Source: Phycisphaerae bacterium
GTDB taxonomy: Bacteria; Planctomycetota; Phycisphaerae; Phycisphaerales; SM1A02
Reading direction: 5' to 3'
NCBI GenBank assembly: GCA_002705085.1
Contig: PAHO01000043.1
Coordinates: 1-38,684, forward strand
DNA length: 38,684 nucleotides
Shown piece by piece: positions 12,018 through 20,782 of this stretch (positions within the stretch are counted from its first letter, which is position 1; each line of letters begins with the position of its first letter). The translations under genes and the position numbers were made by a program. The notes below the pieces were generated by a model. That model ran no database searches and was not told where the DNA came from. It saw only the letters and a list, made by a program, of their open reading frames with translations.

Positions 12018-12562
12018 CGGATCCGGGGGATTGGAGGATCTCCAACCGGCACGTGGATGGCCCGCCATCCCAAGGCGGCCGCGGCGTCAATATTGGGTTG
12101 GCGATCGTCAAAGAAGATGATGTCATCAGGGCGATGCGGCACCGCCACCGCAAAAGCTTCATAGATCGCCATGTCGGGCTTGAAAGCACCCAACACATGG
12201 GAAGCATGGGCATGCTCAATATGACGAAAGATGGGCCAATGTTGCATCACATCCCAGTGGCATGCGCAAGTATTGGAAAGACACGCGATGGCGTGGCCTG
12301 CCGCCTTCAGATCCACCAACAACGATTCGGCCCCATCCATCTCGCCCAGAATCCATCCATCATGGGCGGCCGCAAGGTGTTCCACAGGAACGTCCAGTCG
12401 GTCAGCCATGGCCCTCAAGAATCCTCCACGGTCCAGTTGCCCTCTTTGGTGGGCTCTTTCCAAATCGGACCAATCACCTTCCTGAACCGGATGCCCCAAG
12501 GCCACGCTCCAGTTCGGGCAGACCCGAACGAGGATCTCTCCCAAGTCGAAGCACATCAACAT
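11987..12562 (-). CDS. HAD-superfamily hydrolase, subfamily IA (YihX-like)
   Basis: Predicted small-molecule phosphatase of 191 residues. Motif I is MCFDLGEIL: nucleophile D6 is present, but the usual second Asp two residues on is Gly. This FDLG form is shared with the YihX-like sugar-phosphatase branch. Motif II is CLSNT, motif III the lysine of GAFKPDMAIYE, and motif IV IIFFDDRQPNID. The substrate cannot be deduced. The ATG at 12562 overlaps the tadA stop codon by seven bases (ATGTTGA), indicating coupling as the last gene of tatC-tadA-HAD. Its 3' end overlaps truD tail-to-tail by 31 bases. Confidence 0.87.
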   Translation of the reverse strand: MLMCFDLGEILVRVCPNWSVALGHPVQEGDWSDLERAHQRGQLDRGGFLRAMADRLDVPVEHLAAAHDGWILGEMDGAESLLVDLKAAGHAIACLSNTCACHWDVMQHWPIFRHIEHAHASHVLGAFKPDMAIYEAFAVAVPHRPDDIIFFDDRQPNIDAAAALGWRAIHVPVGDPPIPRIRHALGALGLL

Positions 12563-13074
12563 GGCTTCTTCTTTCGGCGGCGAGCTTGAAAAAATGAACG
12601 AAGAAGCCCTGCCGAAACCAAAGCATGGACCCCCCCGACCATAGGAGGACGATGGTTCAACCTTGGATCTGCCGGGATCTCATACAGAGACCGGCAGCCA
12701 CCCGCCTTGGGATCATCGGCACCCCACACGAGCCGGCCAATCCGAGCATTGACCAGAGCCCCTGCACACATGGCGCAGGGTTCCAAAGTCACCACCAAGG
12801 TGCAGTCTGTGAGCCGCCACCGACCAAGGATCCGACCGGCCTGCTGAAGCGCCAGCAATTCCGCATGACCGACTGGGTCAGCGTCATTTTCTCGAGTGTT
12901 GGCCGCCTCGGCAATGATCTCACCGTCTCGGTGGACCACTGCTCCCACGGGCACTTCACCTTCGGCGGCGGCGGCCCGCGCCAGATCCAAGGCTCGCTTC
13001 ATCATGATCCGATCGAGATCAACCCCACGCGCCCGTCGCCGACGGCGCCGGCTCCCACGGTGACTGGGGTTCAC
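12556..13074 (-). CDS. tadA: tRNA-specific adenosine deaminase TadA
   Basis: Zinc deaminase that makes inosine at the wobble position of tRNA-Arg(ACG). The product is 172 residues. The zinc site is complete: GHAELLAL with H70 and E72, and LEPCAMCAGAL with C100 and C103. The proton-channel end RIGRLVWGADDPKAGG is typical of TadA rather than of cytosine or guanine deaminases. The GTG start overlaps the tatC stop as GTGA. This gives an Arg-rich leader (RRRRRRARG) of about 24 residues before the usual TadA beginning at MMKRALDLA; an internal ATG there is an alternative start. It is the middle gene of a tightly overlapping three-gene operon. Confidence 0.94.
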   Translation of the reverse strand: MNPSHRGSRRRRRRARGVDLDRIMMKRALDLARAAAAEGEVPVGAVVHRDGEIIAEAANTRENDADPVGHAELLALQQAGRILGRWRLTDCTLVVTLEPCAMCAGALVNARIGRLVWGADDPKAGGCRSLYEIPADPRLNHRPPMVGGVHALVSAGLLRSFFQARRRKKKPC

Positions 13075-14132
13075 GAAGGATCATCCTCAACATCGGATCG
13101 AGAAACACCATCCCCCTGATCCGGGCGGAAAGGCTCAGGACTTCGGAAGCCTCGAGGTCCGATCCGCAAAGTCCCCTTCGCCACCCGACCCGATGGCAAA
13201 AGGACCAACAAGATGATCGAAAGCTCATACAGCAAGTACAAAGGCACCAGAAGCAACAGCAAGGAGAAGACGTCTGGAGGGGTCAGCACCGCCGCCAGTA
13301 CGGTCGAGAGGCCCAAAGCAAGCCGGCGGCCCCGACGCAGCGTGTTGGGATCCACCAAACCAAGCCACCCGGAAACCAAGATCAAGACCGGCAGTTGGAA
13401 GGCAATCGAGACACCACCCAACAACAACAGGGTGAAATCCACAGTCTTCTGCATCGACCAACCATTTTGGAGCCGTCCGACCGGCTCGGGCGGCACACGA
13501 AAAGCCTGCAGCTCCCCAGACTCATTGGCTTGGGCCACCCAAGCTTCCATCTCGGGCGCCTCCACCCAAGCTTGGCCTTGAACCAAGGTCAACGGTGGAG
13601 CCGTACGGACCTCGACGGTCTCACTGGACACAAACAAAGACCGAAGCTCGGCATGGTGGTCCGGGAGATCCACCGTCAAACTCGAACCAAAGCCAAGCAT
13701 CAACTCAAAGAGCAGCGGCAACATGATCCGGTGCAAAAAGATCGTGCCGGTGATTGTCAACAACCCCGACAACGGCACCACCAGATGAATGAATCGACGC
13801 TCCCGGGCATACAGGCCAGGAGCAATGAAAAGCCAGAATTGCAACAAAATCCAAGGTGCACCAACCACGATGGCACCGATCGTCGAAAGCTTCAGCGCCG
13901 CCATCACGGCTTCGGCGGGACCAAGCAACTGCAACCCGGCACTCGTTCCTGAGGTCGCCAGGACCTCGAAGGCTGGACCAACCAAAAACTCCAGAACCGT
14001 TTGCCAGCCCAAAAACAGGAGCACAAACACCGGAATGATCGGCGCGAGGGCAAAGAGGAGGCGTCGACGCAACTCTTCAAGGTGGTCGCCAAAGCCCATC
14101 ACGGGGCCGCCAGACTGTTCCTCAGAACTCAT
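13071..14132 (-). CDS. tatC: Sec-independent protein translocase TatC with a large periplasmic-loop insertion
   Basis: Core membrane subunit of the twin-arginine translocase that recognises RR signal peptides. The conserved N-terminal [12 protein letters not shown] (residues 14-25) and [15 protein letters not shown] (99-113) are present, including the acidic residue used in signal recognition. Six hydrophobic segments can be placed near 28-48, 78-97, 115-148, 231-254, 268-288 and 290-312. Unusually, about 80 mostly polar residues (150-228, with [13 protein letters not shown] and [12 protein letters not shown]) lie between helices 3 and 4, where E. coli TatC has about 15. The product is 353 residues against roughly 250 typically, also with a longer acidic cytoplasmic tail. 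First gene of tatC-tadA-HAD. No TatA/B is in the window. Confidence 0.94.
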   Translation of the reverse strand: MSSEEQSGGPVMGFGDHLEELRRRLLFALAPIIPVFVLLFLGWQTVLEFLVGPAFEVLATSGTSAGLQLLGPAEAVMAALKLSTIGAIVVGAPWILLQFWLFIAPGLYARERRFIHLVVPLSGLLTITGTIFLHRIMLPLLFELMLGFGSSLTVDLPDHHAELRSLFVSSETVEVRTAPPLTLVQGQAWVEAPEMEAWVAQANESGELQAFRVPPEPVGRLQNGWSMQKTVDFTLLLLGGVSIAFQLPVLILVSGWLGLVDPNTLRRGRRLALGLSTVLAAVLTPPDVFSLLLLLVPLYLLYELSIILLVLLPSGRVAKGTLRIGPRGFRSPEPFRPDQGDGVSRSDVEDDPS

Positions 14133-14179
14133 ACGATGTAGATCATAAGACGCGCCGCGCCCCGGATAGGATCTCCTTT

Positions 14180-15073
14180 GTGCCAGAATCCCTTCGCGAC
14201 TACTACGAAGTCCTTGGCGTCTCCCGCCAGGCCAGCCCGGATGAGATCAAACGCTCCTATCGGAAGTTAGCCCGGAGCGCCCACCCTGACGTCAACACCG
14301 CTCCTGACGCCGCAGAACAGTTTGCCGAACTTTCGGCCGCTTACGAAGTCTTGTCCGATCCGGACAAACGCGAGGCGTATGACCAATTCGGACACGCAGG
14401 CGTGCAAGGGTCCTCCGCAGGGGCGTCCCGAGCCGCCCGGGAAGCAGGCTTTGATCCCAGTGGCTTTGAAGACTTGTTTTCAGCTTTTTTCGGCGGTGGC
14501 GGCGGTCCAAGCTCACGCCCGGCTCGGCCCCAGCGCGGGGAGGATCGAATGGTGGAACATGGAATCACTTTCCGGACCGCCATTCTTGGAGGAACCGAGC
14601 ATATTCGTGATCCCAGCGGGACCGACGTCGAACTGAAAATCCCGCCGGGAGTGGAAGACGGTCAATCACTCCGCCTCCGCGGACGCGGGGAATCATCGCC
14701 CAACGGTGGACCTTCAGGGGACCTCAAGGTGAAGATTCAGGTCGGAGGGCATCCGTGGCTGAAGCGGGAAGGCAAGCACCTTCGTGGGCAGGTGCCACTG
14801 AGTTTGGATGAGGCCGTACTCGGAACCGAAATAGAAGTGCCGCTGCTCGAAGGTTCCGTCCGAATCAAAGTGCCGGCCCATTCTTCATCCGGGCGAGTGC
14901 TCCGGGTCCCAGGGCTTGGTGTCCCCAGCGACCCTCCGGGCGATCTTCGGCTTGAACTCCGAGTCGTTCTTCCCGACGGCGGTCACCAAGCCTTGGATAC
15001 ATTGGCCGAAGAGATCAAAGGAACGCTGCCAAACCCCCGTCAGGAGATGGACTGGTTTGCCGATCGCTCATGA
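14180..15073 (+). CDS. DnaJ/CbpA-type J-domain co-chaperone without zinc finger
   Basis: Hsp40 co-chaperone that stimulates DnaK ATPase. The product is 297 residues starting at GTG 14180. The J domain covers residues 7-70 with the HPD triad at 35-37 and the helix IV stretch [18 protein letters not shown] Gly/Phe-rich linker follows ([15 protein letters not shown]). The client-binding C-terminal domains show the [17 protein letters not shown] signature and the [19 protein letters not shown] stretch. The four CxxCxGxG zinc repeats of classical DnaJ are absent, so this is a type II (CbpA-like) J protein. It is divergent from tatC, with 47 bases between starts. Confidence 0.92.
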   Translation: MPESLRDYYEVLGVSRQASPDEIKRSYRKLARSAHPDVNTAPDAAEQFAELSAAYEVLSDPDKREAYDQFGHAGVQGSSAGASRAAREAGFDPSGFEDLFSAFFGGGGGPSSRPARPQRGEDRMVEHGITFRTAILGGTEHIRDPSGTDVELKIPPGVEDGQSLRLRGRGESSPNGGPSGDLKVKIQVGGHPWLKREGKHLRGQVPLSLDEAVLGTEIEVPLLEGSVRIKVPAHSSSGRVLRVPGLGVPSDPPGDLRLELRVVLPDGGHQALDTLAEEIKGTLPNPRQEMDWFADRS

Positions 15074-15080
15074 GATAGCC

Positions 15081-15102
15081 CTCCGGCGGGAACTGGCCGG
15101 AG
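15081..15102. terminator. Hairpin between convergent dnaJ-like and subtilase genes
   Basis: CTCCGGC and GCCGGAG pair over 7 bp around an 8-base loop in the 52-base space between two convergent stop codons. There is no T-run on either side, so it is at best a weak bidirectional terminator. The stem is directly visible; its function is inferred from position. Confidence 0.35.
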
Positions 15103-15125
15103 AGAACCGTTGATGCCGCGCGGCT

Positions 15126-17618
15126 TCAGCTCCAGTTGCCCAACAGCGTGAGAAGATCACTGAAGCCGACTTGACCATTGCCGTCAATGTCAGACGGACA
15201 GCCAGAGCAAGCGCCCCATTCGGCCAGCATGCCCACGAGATCGTCAAAGTTCACCACGCCATCGCCATTGATGTCGCCTTCGATGGTCGGATCGTCACAG
15301 ACATACCGAACCACACGAATGTCGTCGATCCCTGCTTCCACCACACTGGGCTGGACATCATCATCACCGACCGTAAACCGAAGTTGCATGCTCGCCGATG
15401 CGGGAAGGTCTTCGCCCACCACAAATTCCGGACGGAACCAGCCGCCACCGGCATTTGCTGGGCCAAAGGTTTCCAGGGCGTTCCATGAGGAACCATCCGT
15501 AGACCATTCCACCAACAAGGCATCGGTTCCGGGGTTGGAACCATTGGTGTTGTCCAACCACCGCGCGTAGGAAAGAATGGAACCCTCAAGGCTGAGATCA
15601 AAGGCCGGCGAGGTCAGAACGGTGTTGCCACCATCGACATCACTGTTGCAGGCGTTCGCCGAATCGTTGTCGGTCAACCAACATCCATTCGTGCCGTCGG
15701 CATCTTGACCAGGGTTGCCTCGACTGCACACCGAAGACGGGATCGGTGCCCCCTGTTCCCATTGTCCATCGACGGCATCGCCACTGACTTCCCACCCTCC
15801 GGTGGAATCGCCCGAGTCGAGCACCACATCCACGATGTCACTCCACTGCGTAGACACGAAGCCACCTGCTGAGGGATAGCGAACCACATCACTGGATCCG
15901 AAGACCCCAACTTCAAAGGCCACCTGAACCGTGGAGCCACACCCCAGTCCGGGGAGCGTTCCGGCATAGCGACCGGGCTCGGTGGCCGTCATGACATAGG
16001 AAACCCCGTTGGCGATCATGCGGACCGTTGAGGGGTCGTGGATGTCATCCCCATCCGAGACGGACAATTCCAAAGGGAAGCCCGCAAAGGGATCGGTCAG
16101 TTCTGGGATCGGCGTCAAGAGTTCAATCTGAAGGCTGACCGTCTCCAATGCACCTTCCACGGACGACAAGGCGTTGACCACGCCCCAGCCATAATCATTG
16201 TCTTTTCCTGGAGCACCCCGATCAGAAGCGGTGTCGTACATGATTTGCTTCAGTTCCTGCACCGGGAGTTCAGGGTTGGCTCCCCGCATCAATGCGACCA
16301 CACCAGCCACATGAGGGCAGGCCATCGAAGTACCACTCAAAGAGGTGTAGCCACCACCAGCACTCGCAGACCGAACATTCACGCCAGGAGCACTGATGTC
16401 GGGCTTCGCACCGCCCCCGCCAAACGGGTTGCAGTAGACCGGGCCACGTGAGGAGAACGAGGCCACCGGAAAATCGGTCCCCGAGTTGCCATCAACCGCA
16501 CCAACCGCCAGAGTTGTGAAGGCACTTGTGTTGCGGTCCGCCGGACGACGAATGGTGCTTGAGCTCGGGCCTTCGTTGCCCGCGGCAAACACCACCACCA
16601 CGCCCGCCGTCTCCATGGCATCGATGAAGCTCCAAAGTTGATCGTCACAGGCGGGAACGCCGTGGACATCGGTCACCCCCCAGGAATTCGAGCAGACGTC
16701 GGGAACATCAAACATGGTTGAAGGATTGCCATCTGGATCCACCACCCATTGGAAGGTTTCAATGGCATCAGAAAGCGTTTCTGAAATGCCGCCGCCCCGA
16801 TCGATGGTCGCTCCTGCAATCCACTGGGCTCCAGGGGCAACACCGATGGCATCACCAGGCGCACCACCAACGATGGAACCCAGACAATGGGTGCCGTGGT
16901 AGGAACCATCAAACGGGAAGTCTTCGTCGTTGCTGTAAGGATCATCAAAGGCCCACTGTGGGTTGCCGTTGTAGGCCGGATCATTGCCGCGCCAGCGAGA
17001 CGCCAATGATTGGTGGCTGCCGTCGGCACCAGTGTCCACGATCGCCACCAAGGCGCCACTGCCGTCATAGCCCATGGCCCATGCGGCAGGTGCTTGGATC
17101 TCAGCGACCCCAGGTTCCACACCACCCAAGCCCATGGTGCCATTGCTGGGCTCACCTTCGAAAGGCTGCACCAACTCAATTGGGGCGTTGAAATGAACAT
17201 CCAACACATCAGAACGTGAGGCGATGTCAAAGATCACATCTGAGGTGGCTTCAAGACGAATGAGGTTCCGAATCCAATAAGGCTCAACGGCTGCCACTTG
17301 GCGAAGTCCCAGCACCGAGTCATCCGACATGGAGGACAAGTCAGCCAAGAGCGAAGCTTGTGAAAAGGTCGCTAAGCCTTGCAAGGCTTCGATTGTTTCT
17401 TGATGCCGAATGGCCAGCGGTGCCTGCTCAGCATCAAACCTGGATTCCAATGCCACCAGATCGACTTGATCCACCATGGAGACCAGCACGTTGTGCAAGT
17501 CGTACGGTCGAGCTTGCAGCTCAGCCTGAAGCGCCGGGTCAATGGTCCCGGCCAGAGCCGGAACGGAGGTTAAGGAAAGGGTGAGAGCAGCGACTGCTGG
17601 TGCAACGGACTGATTCAT
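15126..17618 (-). CDS. Secreted subtilisin-like serine protease (S8) with C-terminal GC-type dockerin tail
   Basis: Exported endopeptidase of 830 residues. The ATG at 17618 has GGAG nine bases upstream and gives a hydrophobic leader ending PALAG. The leader has no early Lys/Arg, which is odd for a signal peptide; a GTG 15 bases upstream does not fix this. After a propeptide-like region (25-170), the S8 catalytic triad is intact: D195 in AIVDTGADGSH, H241 in YHGTHCLGS, S431 in LSGTSMACPHVAG, with oxyanion Asn near 311 (CSNSWG). A beta-rich region with a Trp- and Ser-rich jelly-roll look follows. The end carries two dockerin-type repeats, GDINGDGVVNFDDLVGML then CPSDIDGNGQVGFSDL. The tail suggests shared surface sorting with two other proteins in the window. 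Confidence 0.93.
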   Translation of the reverse strand: MNQSVAPAVAALTLSLTSVPALAGTIDPALQAELQARPYDLHNVLVSMVDQVDLVALESRFDAEQAPLAIRHQETIEALQGLATFSQASLLADLSSMSDDSVLGLRQVAAVEPYWIRNLIRLEATSDVIFDIASRSDVLDVHFNAPIELVQPFEGEPSNGTMGLGGVEPGVAEIQAPAAWAMGYDGSGALVAIVDTGADGSHQSLASRWRGNDPAYNGNPQWAFDDPYSNDEDFPFDGSYHGTHCLGSIVGGAPGDAIGVAPGAQWIAGATIDRGGGISETLSDAIETFQWVVDPDGNPSTMFDVPDVCSNSWGVTDVHGVPACDDQLWSFIDAMETAGVVVVFAAGNEGPSSSTIRRPADRNTSAFTTLAVGAVDGNSGTDFPVASFSSRGPVYCNPFGGGGAKPDISAPGVNVRSASAGGGYTSLSGTSMACPHVAGVVALMRGANPELPVQELKQIMYDTASDRGAPGKDNDYGWGVVNALSSVEGALETVSLQIELLTPIPELTDPFAGFPLELSVSDGDDIHDPSTVRMIANGVSYVMTATEPGRYAGTLPGLGCGSTVQVAFEVGVFGSSDVVRYPSAGGFVSTQWSDIVDVVLDSGDSTGGWEVSGDAVDGQWEQGAPIPSSVCSRGNPGQDADGTNGCWLTDNDSANACNSDVDGGNTVLTSPAFDLSLEGSILSYARWLDNTNGSNPGTDALLVEWSTDGSSWNALETFGPANAGGGWFRPEFVVGEDLPASASMQLRFTVGDDDVQPSVVEAGIDDIRVVRYVCDDPTIEGDINGDGVVNFDDLVGMLAEWGACSGCPSDIDGNGQVGFSDLLTLLGNWS

Positions 17619-17781
17619 TTCAGAGTTCTCCACGACCTAATTTAGACGTTCTTAGGCATCTGTCGTGGACTATTCGTCCGGAATCGTTCACGGTTGCCGA
17701 TCTTTGGGGCTTGGTCTAAAGTTCGATAATTCTTTGCATCCGGATGAACGGATTGCCCCTTCTCAAGCCCACGGAGTTCGC

Positions 17782-18984
17782 ATGCCCCCCAGCCGCTGGA
17801 CCTTTACCTCTGAATCTGTTTCCGAAGGACACCCCGACAAGTTGTCCGACGCGATTTCCGACGCCGTGTTGGATGCATGTCTCGAAAGGGACCCAAATGC
17901 CCGTGTGGCGTGCGAAACCCTCTGCAGCACCAACATTCTTGTTCTGGCCGGTGAGATCGGCCTGGCCAAGGGCGTTGATGCTCCGGATTACGAAGCAATT
18001 GCCCGAGAAACCGCGGTTCGCATTGGCTATGACGACGCCGCCAAAGGACTCGATGGGAACTCCTGCGAGGTGCAAATCCGCTTGGACACACAAAGTGCGG
18101 ACATCGCTCGTGGGGTCGATACAGGTGGGGCCGGCGACCAAGGCCTGATGTTTGGATACGCCTGCCGCGAAACCGAACAACTCATGCCGCTCCCCATCGA
18201 CCTTTCTCATGCCTTGGTTCGGCGGCAAGCAGAAGTTCGACGGGCGGGAACCATCCCGCACCTTCGGCCAGATGCCAAGAGCCAAGTGGCGGTGACCTAT
18301 GAAGACGGTCGCCCTCTGCACGTCGAAAACGTCGTGCTCAGCACCCAGCACGGTCCAGAATGGAGCGGTGAGGCTCAAGAAGAACTGCGCCGCCTGGTGC
18401 GAACGGAAATCATCCAGCCTGTGCTCGAGCAATATGGCGTTTGGAGAGACGAAATCGAATGCCATATCAACCCCACCGGCCAGTTTGAATTGGGCGGCCC
18501 CCATGGCGATTGCGGGCTGACGGGTCGAAAAATCATCGTGGACACCTACGGTGGCATGGGACGACATGGCGGCGGCGCTTTCAGTGGAAAAGATGCCACC
18601 AAGGTCGATCGCTCCGCTGCCTACATGGCGCGTTACGTGGCGAAGAACTTGGTCGAAGCCGGATTGGCCGAACGCTGCGAAGTGCAACTGGCCTATGCCA
18701 TCGGGGTCAAAGATCCCACTTCCATCAAGGTGGACACCTTTGGCACCGCCATCAACACCAACGATTCGGCCTTGGAACAAGCCATTCGTGCGGTCTTTGA
18801 CCTGACGCCAAAGGGCATCATTGATGCCCTGAAATTGCGGAACCCCATCTACTCCCCCACCACCAGCGGCGGCCATTTCGGACGAACGCCTGGCGAAGGT
18901 GTGGAGGGCAGCTTCCCTTGGGAAGTGACGGACCAAACCGATGCCCTGAAGGAAGCCGTCCATGCCGCCGCCGGAGTCTGCTGA
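17782..18984 (+). CDS. metK: S-adenosylmethionine synthetase
   Basis: Makes SAM from methionine and ATP. The product is 400 residues from the ATG at 17782, which has GGAG six bases upstream. Family signatures are [20 protein letters not shown] near the N-terminus, [16 protein letters not shown], and [22 protein letters not shown] for the P-loop-like motif. An open frame extends upstream to 17665 but lacks family similarity. The 163-base region shared with the divergent subtilase contains GATAAT at 17725-17730 as a possible -10, without a good -35. No SAM riboswitch fold was recognised. The 3' end overlaps the next gene by 23 bases. Confidence 0.97.
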   Translation: MPPSRWTFTSESVSEGHPDKLSDAISDAVLDACLERDPNARVACETLCSTNILVLAGEIGLAKGVDAPDYEAIARETAVRIGYDDAAKGLDGNSCEVQIRLDTQSADIARGVDTGGAGDQGLMFGYACRETEQLMPLPIDLSHALVRRQAEVRRAGTIPHLRPDAKSQVAVTYEDGRPLHVENVVLSTQHGPEWSGEAQEELRRLVRTEIIQPVLEQYGVWRDEIECHINPTGQFELGGPHGDCGLTGRKIIVDTYGGMGRHGGGAFSGKDATKVDRSAAYMARYVAKNLVEAGLAERCEVQLAYAIGVKDPTSIKVDTFGTAINTNDSALEQAIRAVFDLTPKGIIDALKLRNPIYSPTTSGGHFGRTPGEGVEGSFPWEVTDQTDALKEAVHAAAGVC

Positions 18985-20257
18985 CGCACGCACGCGGGCG
19001 CATCAAATCCTGACCCAGTTGGCTTCGGAGGGTCCCGGTGCATCCTCCAGAGATCCTGAACGTGGGTTGGCCGGGGCAATTGTGCGAACAACCGTCCGGC
19101 GCTGGCTCACGATCCGCCATTTGATTCGACAAGCTGGACAACGCGACCCCGACACACTGGAACCGGTGGTCTGCGCTTCAGTGTTGGGCGGTGTGGCCGA
19201 ATTGGTGTGCTTGGATGGCACGCCCGACCCCATCGTGGTTGATGCCCATGTGGAATCCATTCGACCGTACCGGCCCGGGGCCACCAAATTGGTCAATGCG
19301 ATCTTGCGCCGAGTGATCGACCTGCGTGGTGAGAAGGTCGAGAAAGCTGACTTTGCGGACCCTTCACACATCCCCCTTGGCGCTGGACACGGCTGGCAAC
19401 TTGCGGAACCCATCAGCCTGCCTGGTGAAGACCCACTGGCGATCCTCGCGGTCCGCAGCGGCATGCCACGTGGATTGATCCGACGGTGGGCCCGCGAACA
19501 AGGACTTGAAGAAGCCACCCGTGGCGCATGGCACGGTGTGATGCAAGCTCCGGTGGTGATCCAGGACATTGAGAGCACCCAAGCGGAACAACTGGGACTG
19601 CTCCCTCATGTGGAGCCCAATGCCTACGTGCTGCCCCGTGACGCAAACCCGGCGAAGGTGATTGAAACCACCGGTGGACGAATCCAAGATGTCGGTTCGG
19701 CCCGAACCGTGGACTTTGCTTTGGACTTGGAACCCACGACCATTTTGGATCCGTGTGCCGGAGGAGGCACCAAGACTGACCAAATGCGACGGCGTTTTCC
19801 CAACGCCCACATCACCGCCTGGGACCCTGACCAAGAGCGTCAAGATCGACTTCGCAATCGATTTGCGGAAGATGAAGGGGTCACAGTCACCAGTCGCCCT
19901 CCGGAGGGAACCCACGACTTGGTCCTTCTTGATGTTCCATGCTCAAACTCTGGCGTTTTGGCCCGCCGGCCAATGGCGCGGCACCGATTTGGTCCCAAAA
20001 GCCTTGCGGATCTCGAGCAGTTGCAGGGGGAAATCCTGCAGAACTGGCGTCCGGCGGTGGCGTCTGGAGGGCACCTGCTCTGGAGCACATGCTCTTTGGA
20101 ACCCGAGGAAAACGAGCAGTTTCTCGACCAGCATGCACCCAACCTGCAGTTGGAACTTGTCCGACGTGAACGCACCCTTCCCGCCGGTCTCCCGGGCGAG
20201 CCAAATACGGTCTACCGAGACGGAGGGACCGTCACCCTTTTGCGCGGGTCGGGGTAA
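18962..20257 (+). CDS. rsmB: 16S rRNA m5C967-type methyltransferase (RsmB/Sun family)
   Basis: SAM-dependent RNA cytosine-5 methyltransferase of 431 residues. The N-terminal 130 residues look like the NusB-like RNA-binding domain ([13 protein letters not shown], with [10 protein letters not shown] closing it). The catalytic domain has motif [16 protein letters not shown], motif [18 protein letters not shown] and motif [16 protein letters not shown], giving the two cysteines typical of the m5C family. The start overlaps the end of metK by 23 bases in another frame, an attractive pairing since MetK supplies the methyl donor. RsmB is the best name, but another rRNA or tRNA target of the family cannot be excluded. 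Confidence 0.88.
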   Translation: MPPPESADARTRAHQILTQLASEGPGASSRDPERGLAGAIVRTTVRRWLTIRHLIRQAGQRDPDTLEPVVCASVLGGVAELVCLDGTPDPIVVDAHVESIRPYRPGATKLVNAILRRVIDLRGEKVEKADFADPSHIPLGAGHGWQLAEPISLPGEDPLAILAVRSGMPRGLIRRWAREQGLEEATRGAWHGVMQAPVVIQDIESTQAEQLGLLPHVEPNAYVLPRDANPAKVIETTGGRIQDVGSARTVDFALDLEPTTILDPCAGGGTKTDQMRRRFPNAHITAWDPDQERQDRLRNRFAEDEGVTVTSRPPEGTHDLVLLDVPCSNSGVLARRPMARHRFGPKSLADLEQLQGEILQNWRPAVASGGHLLWSTCSLEPEENEQFLDQHAPNLQLELVRRERTLPAGLPGEPNTVYRDGGTVTLLRGSG

Positions 20258-20285
20258 GATTGCCGCTTCGGAACATGTTCCTGAC

Positions 20286-20738
20286 ATGCGGCTCTCTGAC
20301 TTCCTCCACGACCGAACCATCCGAGTCCCGATCGCCTCTGGTGATCGAGAAGAGGTCATTGCCGAACTGATTTCGGCATGCCTTGAAGCTGGCACATTGA
20401 CCGATGGGGAGAGCGCCCAACAAGCGGTGGCCCAACGGGAACAACAACGGTCAACTGGAATTGGTCACAACATCGCAATTCCACATGGCCGATGTCCTGA
20501 AGTCAAAGGCGTGGCCATGGCTTTGGGCATCACCACCGAACCCATCGCTTGGAATGCCATCGATGGACTTCCCGTTCGCATTGTTGCGCTTGTGGTTTCT
20601 CACCCCACCCGCACTGTGGAACACATCCAATCGCTTGGTCGGGTCAGCCGATTCTTGGGCGACGCCGCAACTCGAAGCGCGCTGATGGATGCAACGGCGA
20701 GCGACATTGCCCGCATGATCCGGGTCGAAGACGACTAA
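20286..20738 (+). CDS. Single-domain PTS EIIA protein (PtsN/fructose-type)
   Basis: A 150-residue mannitol/fructose-class EIIA domain. The active-site motif GIGHNIAIPHGRC places the phospho-acceptor at H67, preceded by the usual REQQRSTGIG stretch. The later VALVVSHP and HIQSLGRVSRFL segments are also family-typical. No EIIB or EIIC transporter lies nearby, so a regulatory PtsN-like role is more likely than sugar uptake; this is inference. The ATG at 20286 lies 28 bases after the rsmB stop on the same strand, suggesting a metK-rsmB-EIIA transcript. It converges on the iron-sulfur/TPR gene with a 44-base gap. Confidence 0.87.
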   Translation: MRLSDFLHDRTIRVPIASGDREEVIAELISACLEAGTLTDGESAQQAVAQREQQRSTGIGHNIAIPHGRCPEVKGVAMALGITTEPIAWNAIDGLPVRIVALVVSHPTRTVEHIQSLGRVSRFLGDAATRSALMDATASDIARMIRVEDD

Positions 20739-20782
20739 GAAAACCCGAACCGGTCTGAAGACAACCAGGCCTTGAACTGAAT

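Noticed and set aside
17619-17781. SAM riboswitch upstream of metK
   Set aside because: The 163-base leader region shows no recognisable SAM-binding core or strong helix set; only a GATAAT box was seen.
17716-18993. 425-codon minus-strand open frame opposite metK
   Set aside because: MetK signatures on the plus strand are complete; the antisense translation shows only mirrored low-complexity sequence.
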